The notes beneath the pieces are model-generated. The model was not told the DNA's origin. It worked only from the letters and a program-made list of their open reading frames with translations, and ran no database searches. Below, in pieces: positions 47,583-56,136 of a DNA stretch of 64,000 bases; the stretch's first letter is position 1; the number at the start of each line of letters is the position of its first letter. Source of the DNA: an uncultured Comamonadaceae bacterium (GTDB lineage Bacteria > Pseudomonadota > Gammaproteobacteria > Burkholderiales > Burkholderiaceae); NCBI GenBank assembly GCA_946482595.1, contig CAMLSD010000008.1, forward strand, positions 11,513 through 75,512, written 5' to 3'. Both the position numbers and the translations under genes were made by a program.

Positions 47583-48805
47583 AGCCGGGCTGGCTTCGGC
47601 ACATCGGTGCCGCCTGCACCGCCGTACTCCTGCACGCCGCGGCTGCATCGGCGGGCGCCAGCGACGTGCCACCCGCCCCTGCGCTCCACGGGCTGCACGA
47701 CTACCTGCTGCAGCAGGTTCAACCCGACGGGCGCTTCGTCTACCTGCGCAACGCCCAGGGCGAGATCCAGCCGGGCTACAACATGGTCCGACATGGGGGC
47801 ACGATGTTCGCGCTGGCGCAGTGGCACACCGAGCGGGCATCCCCCGGCAACGCATCGGCCCTGCTGCGCACGGCCGCCTACCTGCGCCAGTGCTGCCTGG
47901 CACCGGCCGGCCCCGGTACGCTGGCGGTGTGGTCGCAGGCCGATGAACGGCCCGATGGTCAGCGCGTGGCGGCGCTGGGTGCCGCCGCGCTGGGCCTGGT
48001 CGGCCTGGTGGCGGCCCATCGCATCGACCCGGCCGCAGCGCCGCTGGACGACCTGCGCCGCCTGGGTCACTTCATCGTGTCGCTGCAGGCGGACGACGGC
48101 AGTCTGCGCTCGCGGGTGTTTGCCGATGGGCGCGCCGACAACTGGACCTCGCTGTACTACCCCGGCGAGGCAGCCCTGGCGCTGACCTGGCTGGCCGAGG
48201 TCGATGCCGCGCAGGCGCAGCACTGGCGCACGGCAGCACGGGCCGCCCTGGCCCACCTGGCCGACCAGCGACGTGGTCAGTCCGTCGTGCCGCCCGACCA
48301 CTGGGCGCTGATCGCCACCGGGGCCCTGTGGTGCGCCGATGCGCGCTGGAGCGAATCCATGCGCGACACGCTCCTCACGCACGCCTGGCAGGTGGCCGCC
48401 GGCATGCTGGGCGACCAGGCCGCCGCGCTGCGCGACGGGGCCACCCCCGGCAGCTTCACGCCGGACGACCGCGCCACACCCGCGGCCACCCGGCTGGAAG
48501 GCCTGCTGGCACTGACCGTGCTGCCCTGGCCCGCAGCACGGGCCGAAGCGCCGTTCGACCCGCAGGCCAAATTGGCACAGGCCATCGAAGCCGGGACCGC
48601 CGCACTGCGCCTGGCGATCGTGACCGACGGCCCCTGGCGCGGGGCCGTCACGCGCCACCTGGCCACGCCTCGCGGCCGCGCGTCGCCGCGCCATGGCGAG
48701 ATCCGCATCGACTACGTGCAGCACGCACTGTCGGCCCTGCTGGCCGAGCAGGCGCACCGCCAGGGACGCAGCGTGTGCCCCTTGCTGCTTCCGCCACGCG
48801 GTTGA
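47573..48805 (+). CDS. Secreted alpha/alpha-barrel-like protein
   Basis: 410 residues. A signal peptide ends near residue 28 (LLHAAAASAGA). Repeated helical motifs suggest an (alpha/alpha)6 barrel like that of glycan epimerases, lyases or terpenoid-cyclase-type proteins: GYNMVRHGGTMFALAQWH, LRRLGHFIVSLQADDGSL, NWTSLYYPGEAALALTWLAE and a C-terminal RIDYVQHALSALL. A paired Cys (QCCLAPAG) is near residue 105. The catalytic role is unknown. It overlaps the subtilase gene by ten bases, so the two are made together and exported. Confidence 0.78.
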   Translation: MPLKPGWLRHIGAACTAVLLHAAAASAGASDVPPAPALHGLHDYLLQQVQPDGRFVYLRNAQGEIQPGYNMVRHGGTMFALAQWHTERASPGNASALLRTAAYLRQCCLAPAGPGTLAVWSQADERPDGQRVAALGAAALGLVGLVAAHRIDPAAAPLDDLRRLGHFIVSLQADDGSLRSRVFADGRADNWTSLYYPGEAALALTWLAEVDAAQAQHWRTAARAALAHLADQRRGQSVVPPDHWALIATGALWCADARWSESMRDTLLTHAWQVAAGMLGDQAAALRDGATPGSFTPDDRATPAATRLEGLLALTVLPWPAARAEAPFDPQAKLAQAIEAGTAALRLAIVTDGPWRGAVTRHLATPRGRASPRHGEIRIDYVQHALSALLAEQAHRQGRSVCPLLLPPRG

Positions 48806-48904
48806 CCCCCGCCAGGCCGGTCGCGCCTGATTTGTAAGCAGTTGCAGCAAACCGGAATGCCGCCGCGCGGCATCCGTTGTCGGCATGTCCCCTCCAGGTG
48901 CCAC

Positions 48905-50365
48905 ATGCCTCCCCTGACTGCCCTGTCCGCCTTGCGCCCCCGACGCACGACCGCCCTGCCCGCTGCCGCGGGAGCGCTGGCCCTGGTCGGCACCGCCGCA
49001 CTGGCGCACCGCTGGCCGCCGGCCGGGCTGGCGCCCGACGACAGCGTGCTGCTGGCCGTCTGGCTCGGCTGTGTGGCCGGCTGGTTGATGGGCCGCTGGC
49101 ACGAGGCGGGCGTCGCCGCCGCAGCACTGGCCCTGCTGATGGTCAGCGGCGCCCTCACGCCACAGCACCTGCGGGACGCCGTCAGCCACGACCTGACCCT
49201 GCTGCTGGCTGCCTCGATGGTGCAGGCGCATGCAGCCCGGGCCTGTGGCCTGGACCAGCGCCTGGCCGCCGCGCTGCAGGGCGCATCGCACTTCACGGCC
49301 CTGTGCTGGCGCGTGAGCGGCCTGGCGCTGCTCAGCGCCTTTGTGGTGCCGGGCACCACGGCCCGCGCGGCGCTGTGGCGGCCGGTGCTGGGAGCCCTGG
49401 GCGAACGGCTGGGCCATCCGCGTCAGGTCGCTGCGCTGGCCGTGCTGATGCCCACGGTGGTGCTGTTGTCGGCCTGCGCCTGGCTCGGCGGTGCGGCCGC
49501 CCATGTGCTGGCAGTGGACTACCTGGCCGCCAGCCGTGCCCCGGTGCCGGGTGTGCTGGGCTGGAGCCTGATCGGCCTGCCGTTTGCCGCGCTCACCGGT
49601 GCGGCCGCCACGGTGCTGGTGCTGAAGCTGTGCGTGTCACCGGCCGAACGCCGCGCCGCACTGCGGCCACCGCCGGCCCCGGCACAGGCGCCTTGGTCGC
49701 TGCGGCAGCAGGCCGGGGTGCTGGTGATGCTGGCCACGGTCTTCGCCTGGCTGATGGCGGACTGGCACGGGCTGTCGGTCGGCACCGTGGCCGCCGTCGG
49801 CGCGGCCCTGTCCTGCCTGACCTTGCCCGGCCCAGGCGGGGCACGGACGCGGCAGGTGCTGCAAGCCGTGGACTGGCCCTGCCTGGTGTTTGTCGTCAGC
49901 ACGATGGCACTGGCCCAGGCCTTTCTCGACAGTGCCGCCTCAGGCTGGGCCACCCACCGGCTGACATCGGCACTGGGTGGGCTGTCGGGTGCGGGGCAGG
50001 GCCTGGCGCTGACTGCGGCCATCGTGGTCAGCCTGCTGGCCCACCTGGTCGTGCCGTCTCGCACCGCGCGCCTGGCCGTGCTGCTGCCGTGCGTGGTGGT
50101 GCCGTTGACGGCCGGCGGCCTGCCGCCCCTGGTGGCGGTGATGGTGGTGTGCCTGGCCAGCGGCTACTGCCAGCTGAGCCCGCACGGAGCCAAGGCACTC
50201 GCCCTGTTTCGCGCCGGCAGCCAGCCGGGCTACGCCCCGCAGGACCTGCGGCGCGTGTCGCTGGCCCTGCTGCCGGTCATGGCCGTCGCGTGCGGCGCGC
50301 TGGCCCTCGTGCTGACCCTCGTGTCGGGGGCCTGGCCCGGGGCCGGCACCCCGCCGCCCCCCTGA
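48905..50365 (+). CDS. SLC13/DASS-family anion transporter
   Basis: 486 residues, about 12 membrane helices. The two substrate/Na+ loops of this family appear as FVVPGTTARAALW and LVVPSRTARLAVLLP, and the end shows GYCQLSPHGAKALALF. Members import dicarboxylates, sulfate or related acids. It lies 23 bases before a glycerate kinase gene, so an organic acid such as glycerate or tartronate is a reasonable substrate guess. Confidence 0.82.
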   Translation: MPPLTALSALRPRRTTALPAAAGALALVGTAALAHRWPPAGLAPDDSVLLAVWLGCVAGWLMGRWHEAGVAAAALALLMVSGALTPQHLRDAVSHDLTLLLAASMVQAHAARACGLDQRLAAALQGASHFTALCWRVSGLALLSAFVVPGTTARAALWRPVLGALGERLGHPRQVAALAVLMPTVVLLSACAWLGGAAAHVLAVDYLAASRAPVPGVLGWSLIGLPFAALTGAAATVLVLKLCVSPAERRAALRPPPAPAQAPWSLRQQAGVLVMLATVFAWLMADWHGLSVGTVAAVGAALSCLTLPGPGGARTRQVLQAVDWPCLVFVVSTMALAQAFLDSAASGWATHRLTSALGGLSGAGQGLALTAAIVVSLLAHLVVPSRTARLAVLLPCVVVPLTAGGLPPLVAVMVVCLASGYCQLSPHGAKALALFRAGSQPGYAPQDLRRVSLALLPVMAVACGALALVLTLVSGAWPGAGTPPPP

Positions 50366-50388
50366 TCCCGACCGGAAGGAGCAAGACC

Positions 50389-52371
50389 ATGAGCATCCGT
50401 TTGCTGATCGCCCCCAGCGGCTTCAAGGAGTGCCTGAGTGCCAGCGAGGCAGCCGAGGCGATGGCCCGCGGGGCACGCCAGGCCTGGCCCGATGCCCACA
50501 TCACCACCTTGCCCATGCTCGACGGCGGCGAAGGCTTCACCATCGACCTGACGCGTGCGCTGGGCGGCCGCCTGCACTGGGTCACGGTGCAGGGCCCCTG
50601 CGGCACCGAGGTACGCGCACCGCTGGGCATGCTCGCAGCACAGACGGTCGTGCTCGACGTCGCCAGCGCCGCCGGGCTGTCGCTCGTGCCGCGCGACCAG
50701 CGCGACCCCGCGCGCACCAGCAGCCGGTGGGTCGGCCAGTTGCTGCGCGCCGCGCTCGACCTCGGCGCGCGGCGCGTGCTGGTCGGCTGCGGCGACAGCG
50801 GTGTCAACGATGGCGGCCTGGGGATGGCCCAGGCCCTGGGCGTACGTTTCACCGACAGCACCGGCCGCGAACTCGGCCCGGGGGGTGCGGCGCTGAACCA
50901 GCTGCATCAGATCGACCTGTCCGGCCTGGACCCCCGCCTGCATCGCATCCGCATCGACGTGGCCGTGAACCTGCACAACCGGCTGCTTGGCGAGCAGGGC
51001 GTCTCCAGGGTCTACGGCCCGCAAAAGGGCGCCACGCCCGAGCAGGCCCTGATGCTCGATCACGCCCTGGCCAGGCTGGCCGGCGCCATCCGCCAGACCC
51101 TGGCGATCGACGTGGCGGCACTGGCCGGTGCGGGCGCTTCGGGCGGCCTGGGGGCGGCCCTGGTGGCCCTTGCCGGCGCACGGCTGCATTCACGCTTCGA
51201 GCTGATCGAACAGCAGCTCGATCTGGACCGCCAGCTCGCTGCCGCCGACCTCGTGATCACCGCCGAAGGCCAGCTCGACGCCCAGTCGCTGCAGGGCAAG
51301 GTGCCCGGCGAGATCGTGCGGCGTGCGGCGCGCCACGGGGTGCCCGTGGTCGCGCTTGGCGGCAGCCTGGGTCCCGGGGCCGACACCCTGCTGGACCACG
51401 GCGCGGCGGCGCTGGCCTGCATCGCTCAGGGGCCGGCCTCGCTCGACACGGCCCTGGCGCACGGCGCCCAGTGGCTGCAAGGCACGACGGCGCGCACGCT
51501 GGCGCTGATCCGCCTGGGGCAGCGCCTGGCGCCGCTCCCCGCCCCCCGCAAGCCCGCCTCCCCCGTCCCGATGCCCCACCCGGCCGATGGGCCTGCGGCC
51601 GTGGCCACCCGACCATCCCCCCAACCGAAGGAGAACCTCATGACCTCCACATCCTCGACCTCACACCCCCTGGCCTCGCACCCCCTGGGCTCGCACTCCC
51701 TGGCGCGCCGCCTCACCCGACCGCTCCCCGCGGCGATGGTCTGCCTGAGCCTGCTGGCCTGCGGCGGCGGGGGTGACGCTGGCGCGGCCGGCGGCAGCGC
51801 ACCGGCCGGGTTTCCGACGGCCTCCCAGACCGGCGCCCCGGTCCAGGCCTCGCAGCTGCCGCCCGGCCCGCCCCCTGGGGACAGCAACACCTACCGCTGC
51901 CGCGACGTGCGCGTGGGGGCGATCGAACTCGACACGGTGGACGTGCCCGACGGCGCACGCTGCGCGCTCGTCGGAACGCGCCTGAAGGGTTCGATCCGCG
52001 TGGGCACCAACGCCGTGCTGGAAGCCGTGGACGTGCAGGTCAACGGCAACCTGCAGGCCGAGGGGCCGCGCGACGTGTTCGTGAGCGGCAGTTCGCGGTT
52101 TGGCGGCTCGGTGCAGATCAAGCAGGGCGACAGTGCCACCGTGGTCGGCACCACGATCAACGGTGACCTGCAGTACGAGCAGATGGAGCGCGCGCTGGTG
52201 GCCGCCGGCAACCGCGTGGGCGGCAACATCCAGGTCAAGCAGAACCGCGGAGGCGTGCGCCTGCAGGACAACACCGCCGACGGCAATCTGCAGTGCCAGG
52301 CCAACGAGCCCGCGCCGGTGGGCGGCGGCAACCGCGCGGCCTCGAAGGAGGATCAGTGCGCGCAGCTGTGA
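50389..52371 (+). CDS. Glycerate kinase fused in frame to a lipoprotein
   Basis: 660 codons without a stop. Residues 1-382 are a complete GarK/GlxK-type glycerate kinase: LLIAPSGFKECLSASEAAEAMARG, LPMLDGGEGFTIDL, GCGDSGVNDGGLGMAQALG, KGATPEQ, GASGGLGAAL and AEGQLDAQSLQGKVP. It makes 2- or 3-phosphoglycerate from glycerate and ATP. After a Pro-rich linker (about 385-417) the frame continues into a lipoprotein that has its own ribosome site and ATG at 51640. Family kinases end near 380, so the stop appears lost. A full-length fusion would carry a signal peptide in its middle. Confidence 0.85.
   Translation: MSIRLLIAPSGFKECLSASEAAEAMARGARQAWPDAHITTLPMLDGGEGFTIDLTRALGGRLHWVTVQGPCGTEVRAPLGMLAAQTVVLDVASAAGLSLVPRDQRDPARTSSRWVGQLLRAALDLGARRVLVGCGDSGVNDGGLGMAQALGVRFTDSTGRELGPGGAALNQLHQIDLSGLDPRLHRIRIDVAVNLHNRLLGEQGVSRVYGPQKGATPEQALMLDHALARLAGAIRQTLAIDVAALAGAGASGGLGAALVALAGARLHSRFELIEQQLDLDRQLAAADLVITAEGQLDAQSLQGKVPGEIVRRAARHGVPVVALGGSLGPGADTLLDHGAAALACIAQGPASLDTALAHGAQWLQGTTARTLALIRLGQRLAPLPAPRKPASPVPMPHPADGPAAVATRPSPQPKENLMTSTSSTSHPLASHPLGSHSLARRLTRPLPAAMVCLSLLACGGGGDAGAAGGSAPAGFPTASQTGAPVQASQLPPGPPPGDSNTYRCRDVRVGAIELDTVDVPDGARCALVGTRLKGSIRVGTNAVLEAVDVQVNGNLQAEGPRDVFVSGSSRFGGSVQIKQGDSATVVGTTINGDLQYEQMERALVAAGNRVGGNIQVKQNRGGVRLQDNTADGNLQCQANEPAPVGGGNRAASKEDQCAQL
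51640..52371 (+). CDS. Lipoprotein with bactofilin-like beta-helix repeats (internal start)
   Basis: 243 residues from ATG 51640, with GAAGGAG six bases upstream, in the same frame as the glycerate kinase. The N-region has the repeat SHPLA-SHPLG-SHSLA, a hydrophobic stretch and the lipobox SLLAC (Cys41). The body shows short beta-rungs (GSIRVGTNAVLEAVDVQVNGNLQ, GGSVQIKQGDSATVVGTTINGDLQ, GGNIQVKQNRGGVRLQDNTADGNLQ), like polymer-forming or bactofilin-type helices. Cys pairs at CRDVRVG, ARCALVG, LQCQA and DQCAQL. Probably an envelope structural or adhesion protein (inference). Can be made alone or as part of the fusion. Confidence 0.8.
   Translation: MTSTSSTSHPLASHPLGSHSLARRLTRPLPAAMVCLSLLACGGGGDAGAAGGSAPAGFPTASQTGAPVQASQLPPGPPPGDSNTYRCRDVRVGAIELDTVDVPDGARCALVGTRLKGSIRVGTNAVLEAVDVQVNGNLQAEGPRDVFVSGSSRFGGSVQIKQGDSATVVGTTINGDLQYEQMERALVAAGNRVGGNIQVKQNRGGVRLQDNTADGNLQCQANEPAPVGGGNRAASKEDQCAQL
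51661..51705 (+). repeat. Three 15-bp tandem repeats in the lipoprotein signal region
   Basis: TCACACCCCCTGGCC, TCGCACCCCCTGGGC, TCGCACTCCCTGGCG encode SHPLA, SHPLG and SHSLA ahead of the hydrophobic core. Change in copy number would alter the signal peptide length without shifting frame. Confidence 0.85.
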
Positions 52372-52384
52372 GGCCGCCGTCGCA

Positions 52385-54082
52385 TCAGCCCTGCCACTGG
52401 CCGGGCACCGCCGCGATCAGCTCGCGGGTGTAGTCGCTGGCCGGCGCCGCCAGCACCTGCTGCGCCGGGCCTTGCTCGACCACCCGGCCGGCCCGCAGCA
52501 CCAGCAGGTCGTCGGCCATGAAACGCACCACCGCCAGGTCGTGCGTGATGAACAGGTAGGCCAGGCCCAGTTCGTCCTGCAGGTCCTTGAGCAGGTTCAG
52601 CACCTGGGCCTGGACCGACACGTCGAGCGCGGAAACCGCCTCGTCGAGCACCAGCACCTCGGGCTGCAGCGCCAGGCAGCGCGCGATGGCGATGCGCTGG
52701 CGCTGCCCGCCTGAAAACTCATGCGGGTAGCGTTGCATGGCCGACGCGTCCAGTCCCACCTGGCGCAGCAGCGCGAGTGCCCGGGCCTCACGGTCGCTGC
52801 GGTCACGGCCCAGCCCGTGCACGGCCATCGGTTCGATCAGCGTGCGTCCCACGCTGAACCGCGGGTTCAGCGCGGCATAGGGGTTCTGGAAGACGATCTG
52901 GATGCGCCGGCGCAGCGGCAGCCAGGCGCGCGGTGGCACGCGCAGCAGGTCGCGACCGTCGAACCAGGCCTGGCCTTCGGCCCGCGCATGGCGGGCACGA
53001 TGCAGCCCGAGCAGGCTCAGGGCCAGCGTCGACTTGCCCGAGCCGGACTCCCCCACCACCCCGAGCGTGCGGCCGCGATGCAGGCGCAGGCTGATGTCCT
53101 GCAAGGCCGTCACCTCGCGCCGACCCCACAGCCCGTTGCCCACCCGGTAGCGTTGCCCGAGCGATCGCACCTCGAGCAGCGGCTGGCCCTCGGGCTCACC
53201 GCGCGCCGGGCGGGCGGCGTCGTGATGCAGTGGCATCGGCGCGGCGACGTCGGCAGGCGCAGCGGCATCGAGCAGCGGCAGCCGCACCGGGGTGTGGTCC
53301 AGGCGCGGGCGGCAGGCCAGCAAGGCCTGGGTGTAGGGGTCGGCCGGGGCCTGCAGCACCTGGCGGGCCGGCCCGCATTCGCGCACGCGGCCGTGGCGCA
53401 TCACCACCACCTGGTCGGCGATGTCGCTGACCACACCCAGGTCGTGCGTGATGAACAGCAGGCTCATGCCGTGTCGCTGCTGCAGCCGCACCAGCAGGTC
53501 GAGGATCTGCCGCTGCACCGTCACGTCCAGCGCGGTGGTGGGTTCGTCGGCAATCAGCAGGCGCGGCGAACAGGCCAGCGCCATCGCGATCATCACGCGC
53601 TGCTGCTGCCCACCCGACAGCTCGTGCGCATGCGCACCCAGTTGCCGGCGCGGATCATTCAGGCCCACTTCGGCCAGCAGTGCCTCGGCCCGCGCCATGG
53701 CCTCGCGCCGCGACAGCCCGAGGTGCCAACGCATCGGCTCGGCCACCTGCCAGCCCACCGGCAGCACCGGGTTCAGCGAGCTCATCGGGTCCTGGAAGAC
53801 ACAGGCGATCTCGCGGCCGCGCAGGGCTCGCATCTCGCGCGCCGGCAGGCCCAGCAGTTCGCGCTCACCCCAGCGGATGCTGCCGCGGCACACCGCATTG
53901 GGCGGCAGCAGGTTCACGATCGACAGCGCGGTGACGCTCTTGCCCGAGCCTGACTCGCCCACCAGCGCCACGGTGGCACCCGCGCCCACCTCGAAGCTCA
54001 CGCCCTGCACCGCCGGGCGCGGCGCATCGTCGCGCCCGGCCCGAAAGGCCACGTGCAGGTCCTGCACCTGCAGCCGGCTCAT
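52385..54082 (-). CDS. Peptide ABC transporter, double ATPase (YejF-like)
   Basis: 565 residues with two complete ABC domains. First: Walker A GESGSGKSV, signature LSGGQQQRV, Walker B LLIADEPTTALD. Second: GESGSGKST, FSGGQRQRI, VLVLDEAVSALD; note Ala in place of Pro in the second DEP motif. A linker near residues 265-300 joins them. Drives peptide uptake with the two permeases encoded just upstream. Overlaps the preceding permease gene by four bases. Confidence 0.92.
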   Translation of the reverse strand: MSRLQVQDLHVAFRAGRDDAPRPAVQGVSFEVGAGATVALVGESGSGKSVTALSIVNLLPPNAVCRGSIRWGERELLGLPAREMRALRGREIACVFQDPMSSLNPVLPVGWQVAEPMRWHLGLSRREAMARAEALLAEVGLNDPRRQLGAHAHELSGGQQQRVMIAMALACSPRLLIADEPTTALDVTVQRQILDLLVRLQQRHGMSLLFITHDLGVVSDIADQVVVMRHGRVRECGPARQVLQAPADPYTQALLACRPRLDHTPVRLPLLDAAAPADVAAPMPLHHDAARPARGEPEGQPLLEVRSLGQRYRVGNGLWGRREVTALQDISLRLHRGRTLGVVGESGSGKSTLALSLLGLHRARHARAEGQAWFDGRDLLRVPPRAWLPLRRRIQIVFQNPYAALNPRFSVGRTLIEPMAVHGLGRDRSDREARALALLRQVGLDASAMQRYPHEFSGGQRQRIAIARCLALQPEVLVLDEAVSALDVSVQAQVLNLLKDLQDELGLAYLFITHDLAVVRFMADDLLVLRAGRVVEQGPAQQVLAAPASDYTRELIAAVPGQWQG

Positions 54083-55110
54083 GACACCCCCTTCAGGCGC
54101 GGGTCCAGCGCGTCGCGCAACGCATCGGTGAACAGCGAAAAGGCCGTCACGAACACCGCCATGAAGGCCGTGGTCGTGGCCAGCTGCCACCATTGGCCCA
54201 GCAGCAGCTCACCCTGGGACTCCGCCAGCATCGTGCCCCATGAAACATCATCGACCGACACGCCCAGACCCAGGTAGGACAGGATCACCTCGGCCTTGAT
54301 GAACCCCACCATCAGGATCGACAGCTGCACCAGGATCACATGGCTCACATTGGGCAGCACATGGCCGAACATGCGCGACACCGGCCCCACGCCGATGGCC
54401 TGGGCGGCACGCACGTAGTCGCGCGCGACGTGCTTGATGAACTCGGCGCGCACCTGGCGGTACACCCCGGTCCAGCCGGTCAGGCCCAGGATCAGCGCCA
54501 CCGTGCCCATGCCGCGGCCGAACAGCGCGGCAAAGGCCAGGATGAGCAGGATGCCCGGGATCGCGGTGAACACGTTGTAGAGCCACTCCAGCGCATCGCC
54601 CAGCCGCCCGCCGGCAAACCCTGCCACCGCCCCCAGCAAGGTGCCCAGCAGCGTGGCCAGCACGGCCGCGGCCAGGCCCACGCTGATCGACACCTGCGCG
54701 CCCTTGATCGCCTTGGCGAGCACGTCGCGGCCGAGGCGGTCGCCGCCCATCGGCAGCGTCTCGGCGCGTGGCGGCTCATCCCGCGCCAGCAGGCGGGCCC
54801 GATCGGACCATTCCGCATAACGTGGCGCAAGCGGGTCGACCTCGGTGATGTCCAGTCGCCGCACGGCCCCTGCGGGCGCCGTCGCCACCCCCTCGCCGGC
54901 CGCCACGGGCGCCTGCGATGGCAGCCAGGCGGGCGGCGCGGCCGGCACACCAACCTCGCGCTGCCAGTCGGCCGCCAGCACGCCGGCACCGGCCAGGCCG
55001 ACCATCACCAGGAAAGCCGCCACGACCGCCAGCGCCGCGCAGCCGACCCGGTCCGCACGCAGGCGCTGCCAGGCCTCGGCCCACACGCCCGATGCCGTGT
55101 CGCGCCTCAT
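54079..55110 (-). CDS. Peptide ABC transporter permease (YejE/DppC-like)
   Basis: 343 residues. One N-terminal membrane helix, then a periplasmic stretch of about 80 residues (MGGDRLGRDVLAK marks the end), then five helices with the EAA loop EFIKHVARDYVRAAQAIGVGPVSRMFGHVLPN. The large periplasmic insert is a feature of YejE. Four-base overlaps on both sides place it in a tight three-gene operon. Confidence 0.92.
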   Translation of the reverse strand: MRRDTASGVWAEAWQRLRADRVGCAALAVVAAFLVMVGLAGAGVLAADWQREVGVPAAPPAWLPSQAPVAAGEGVATAPAGAVRRLDITEVDPLAPRYAEWSDRARLLARDEPPRAETLPMGGDRLGRDVLAKAIKGAQVSISVGLAAAVLATLLGTLLGAVAGFAGGRLGDALEWLYNVFTAIPGILLILAFAALFGRGMGTVALILGLTGWTGVYRQVRAEFIKHVARDYVRAAQAIGVGPVSRMFGHVLPNVSHVILVQLSILMVGFIKAEVILSYLGLGVSVDDVSWGTMLAESQGELLLGQWWQLATTTAFMAVFVTAFSLFTDALRDALDPRLKGVS

Positions 55111-56045
55111 GCGAGGTCCACCCGGGGGTCCGCCCAGCGGTACAGCAGGTCGGTGGCCAGGTTCACCGCCATCGTGATCAATGCCAGGTAGATCGTGATG
55201 GCCTGGATCACCGGGTAGTCACTGCGGTTCACCGCCAGCAGCACCTCGCGCCCCAGGCCGGGGATGGAAAAGAACACCTCGATCAGGAACGAGCCGACAA
55301 ACACGCCGGGCAGCGAGGCACCGATGCTCGTGAGGATGGGGATCATGGCGTTGCGCAGCACATGGACGCGCAGGATGCGACCTTCGCTCAGGCCCTTGGC
55401 GCGCGCGGTGCGCACATGGTCCTGCCCGATCTCGTCGAGGAAGAAGCTGCGATACAGCCGCGTCTGCGGCGCCAGCGACACCGCCACAGCCAGGATCACC
55501 GGCAGCGGCGCATAGTGCAGCAGGTTGGTCGTCAGCGATTCGCTCCATCCCTGCACCGGGAACCAGCCCAGCTTGAACGCGAACAGCCACTGGCCGACGA
55601 TCACGTACACGAGGAACGAGATCGACAGCGCCACCGTGGTGGCCACCATGATGAGCCGGTCGGTGAGGCTGCCGCGCAGGTGGGCCACCGCCAACGCCAG
55701 CGGAATGGCCAGCACCACCTCGAGCACCAGGATGGGCAGCATCACGGTAAGTGTGGCCGGCAGCCGCGAGGCGATCAGGGCCGCCACCGGCTCCTGGGTG
55801 GCCCAGCTCGCGCCCCAGTCGAGCGTGACGATGCTGCGAACGAACACCCCGAGCTGCACCCACCAGGGCCGATCCAGCCCCAGCGACTGGCGGATGGCCT
55901 GGATCTGCTCGGGGGTGGCCAGCAGCCCGGCCAGCACCTCGGACGGATCACCGCCGAAACCCTTGAACAGGGCAAACACCAGCAGGATCACCCCGGCCAG
56001 CGTGGGAACCATCTGCCACAGGCGTCGAAGGAGGTAGGCACTCAT
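55107..56045 (-). CDS. Peptide ABC transporter permease (YejB/DppB-like)
   Basis: 312 residues from ATG 56045 (MSAYLLRRLWQMVPTLAGVILLVFALF). Six membrane helices, EAA loop QDHVRTARAKGLSEGRILRVHVLRNAMIPILTSIG, end ITMAVNLATDLLYRWADPRVDL. First gene of the operon. No periplasmic binding protein gene lies beside it, so the receptor must be elsewhere. Confidence 0.93.
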   Translation of the reverse strand: MSAYLLRRLWQMVPTLAGVILLVFALFKGFGGDPSEVLAGLLATPEQIQAIRQSLGLDRPWWVQLGVFVRSIVTLDWGASWATQEPVAALIASRLPATLTVMLPILVLEVVLAIPLALAVAHLRGSLTDRLIMVATTVALSISFLVYVIVGQWLFAFKLGWFPVQGWSESLTTNLLHYAPLPVILAVAVSLAPQTRLYRSFFLDEIGQDHVRTARAKGLSEGRILRVHVLRNAMIPILTSIGASLPGVFVGSFLIEVFFSIPGLGREVLLAVNRSDYPVIQAITIYLALITMAVNLATDLLYRWADPRVDLA

Positions 56046-56136
56046 CGGGGCGTAGTGTGCCTCGTTCGCACCCGGGCGCACCGGGACTTGAGGCAGGACA
56101 TTGACCCCTGCGGGCCCGGCTCCAACAATGCAGGCC

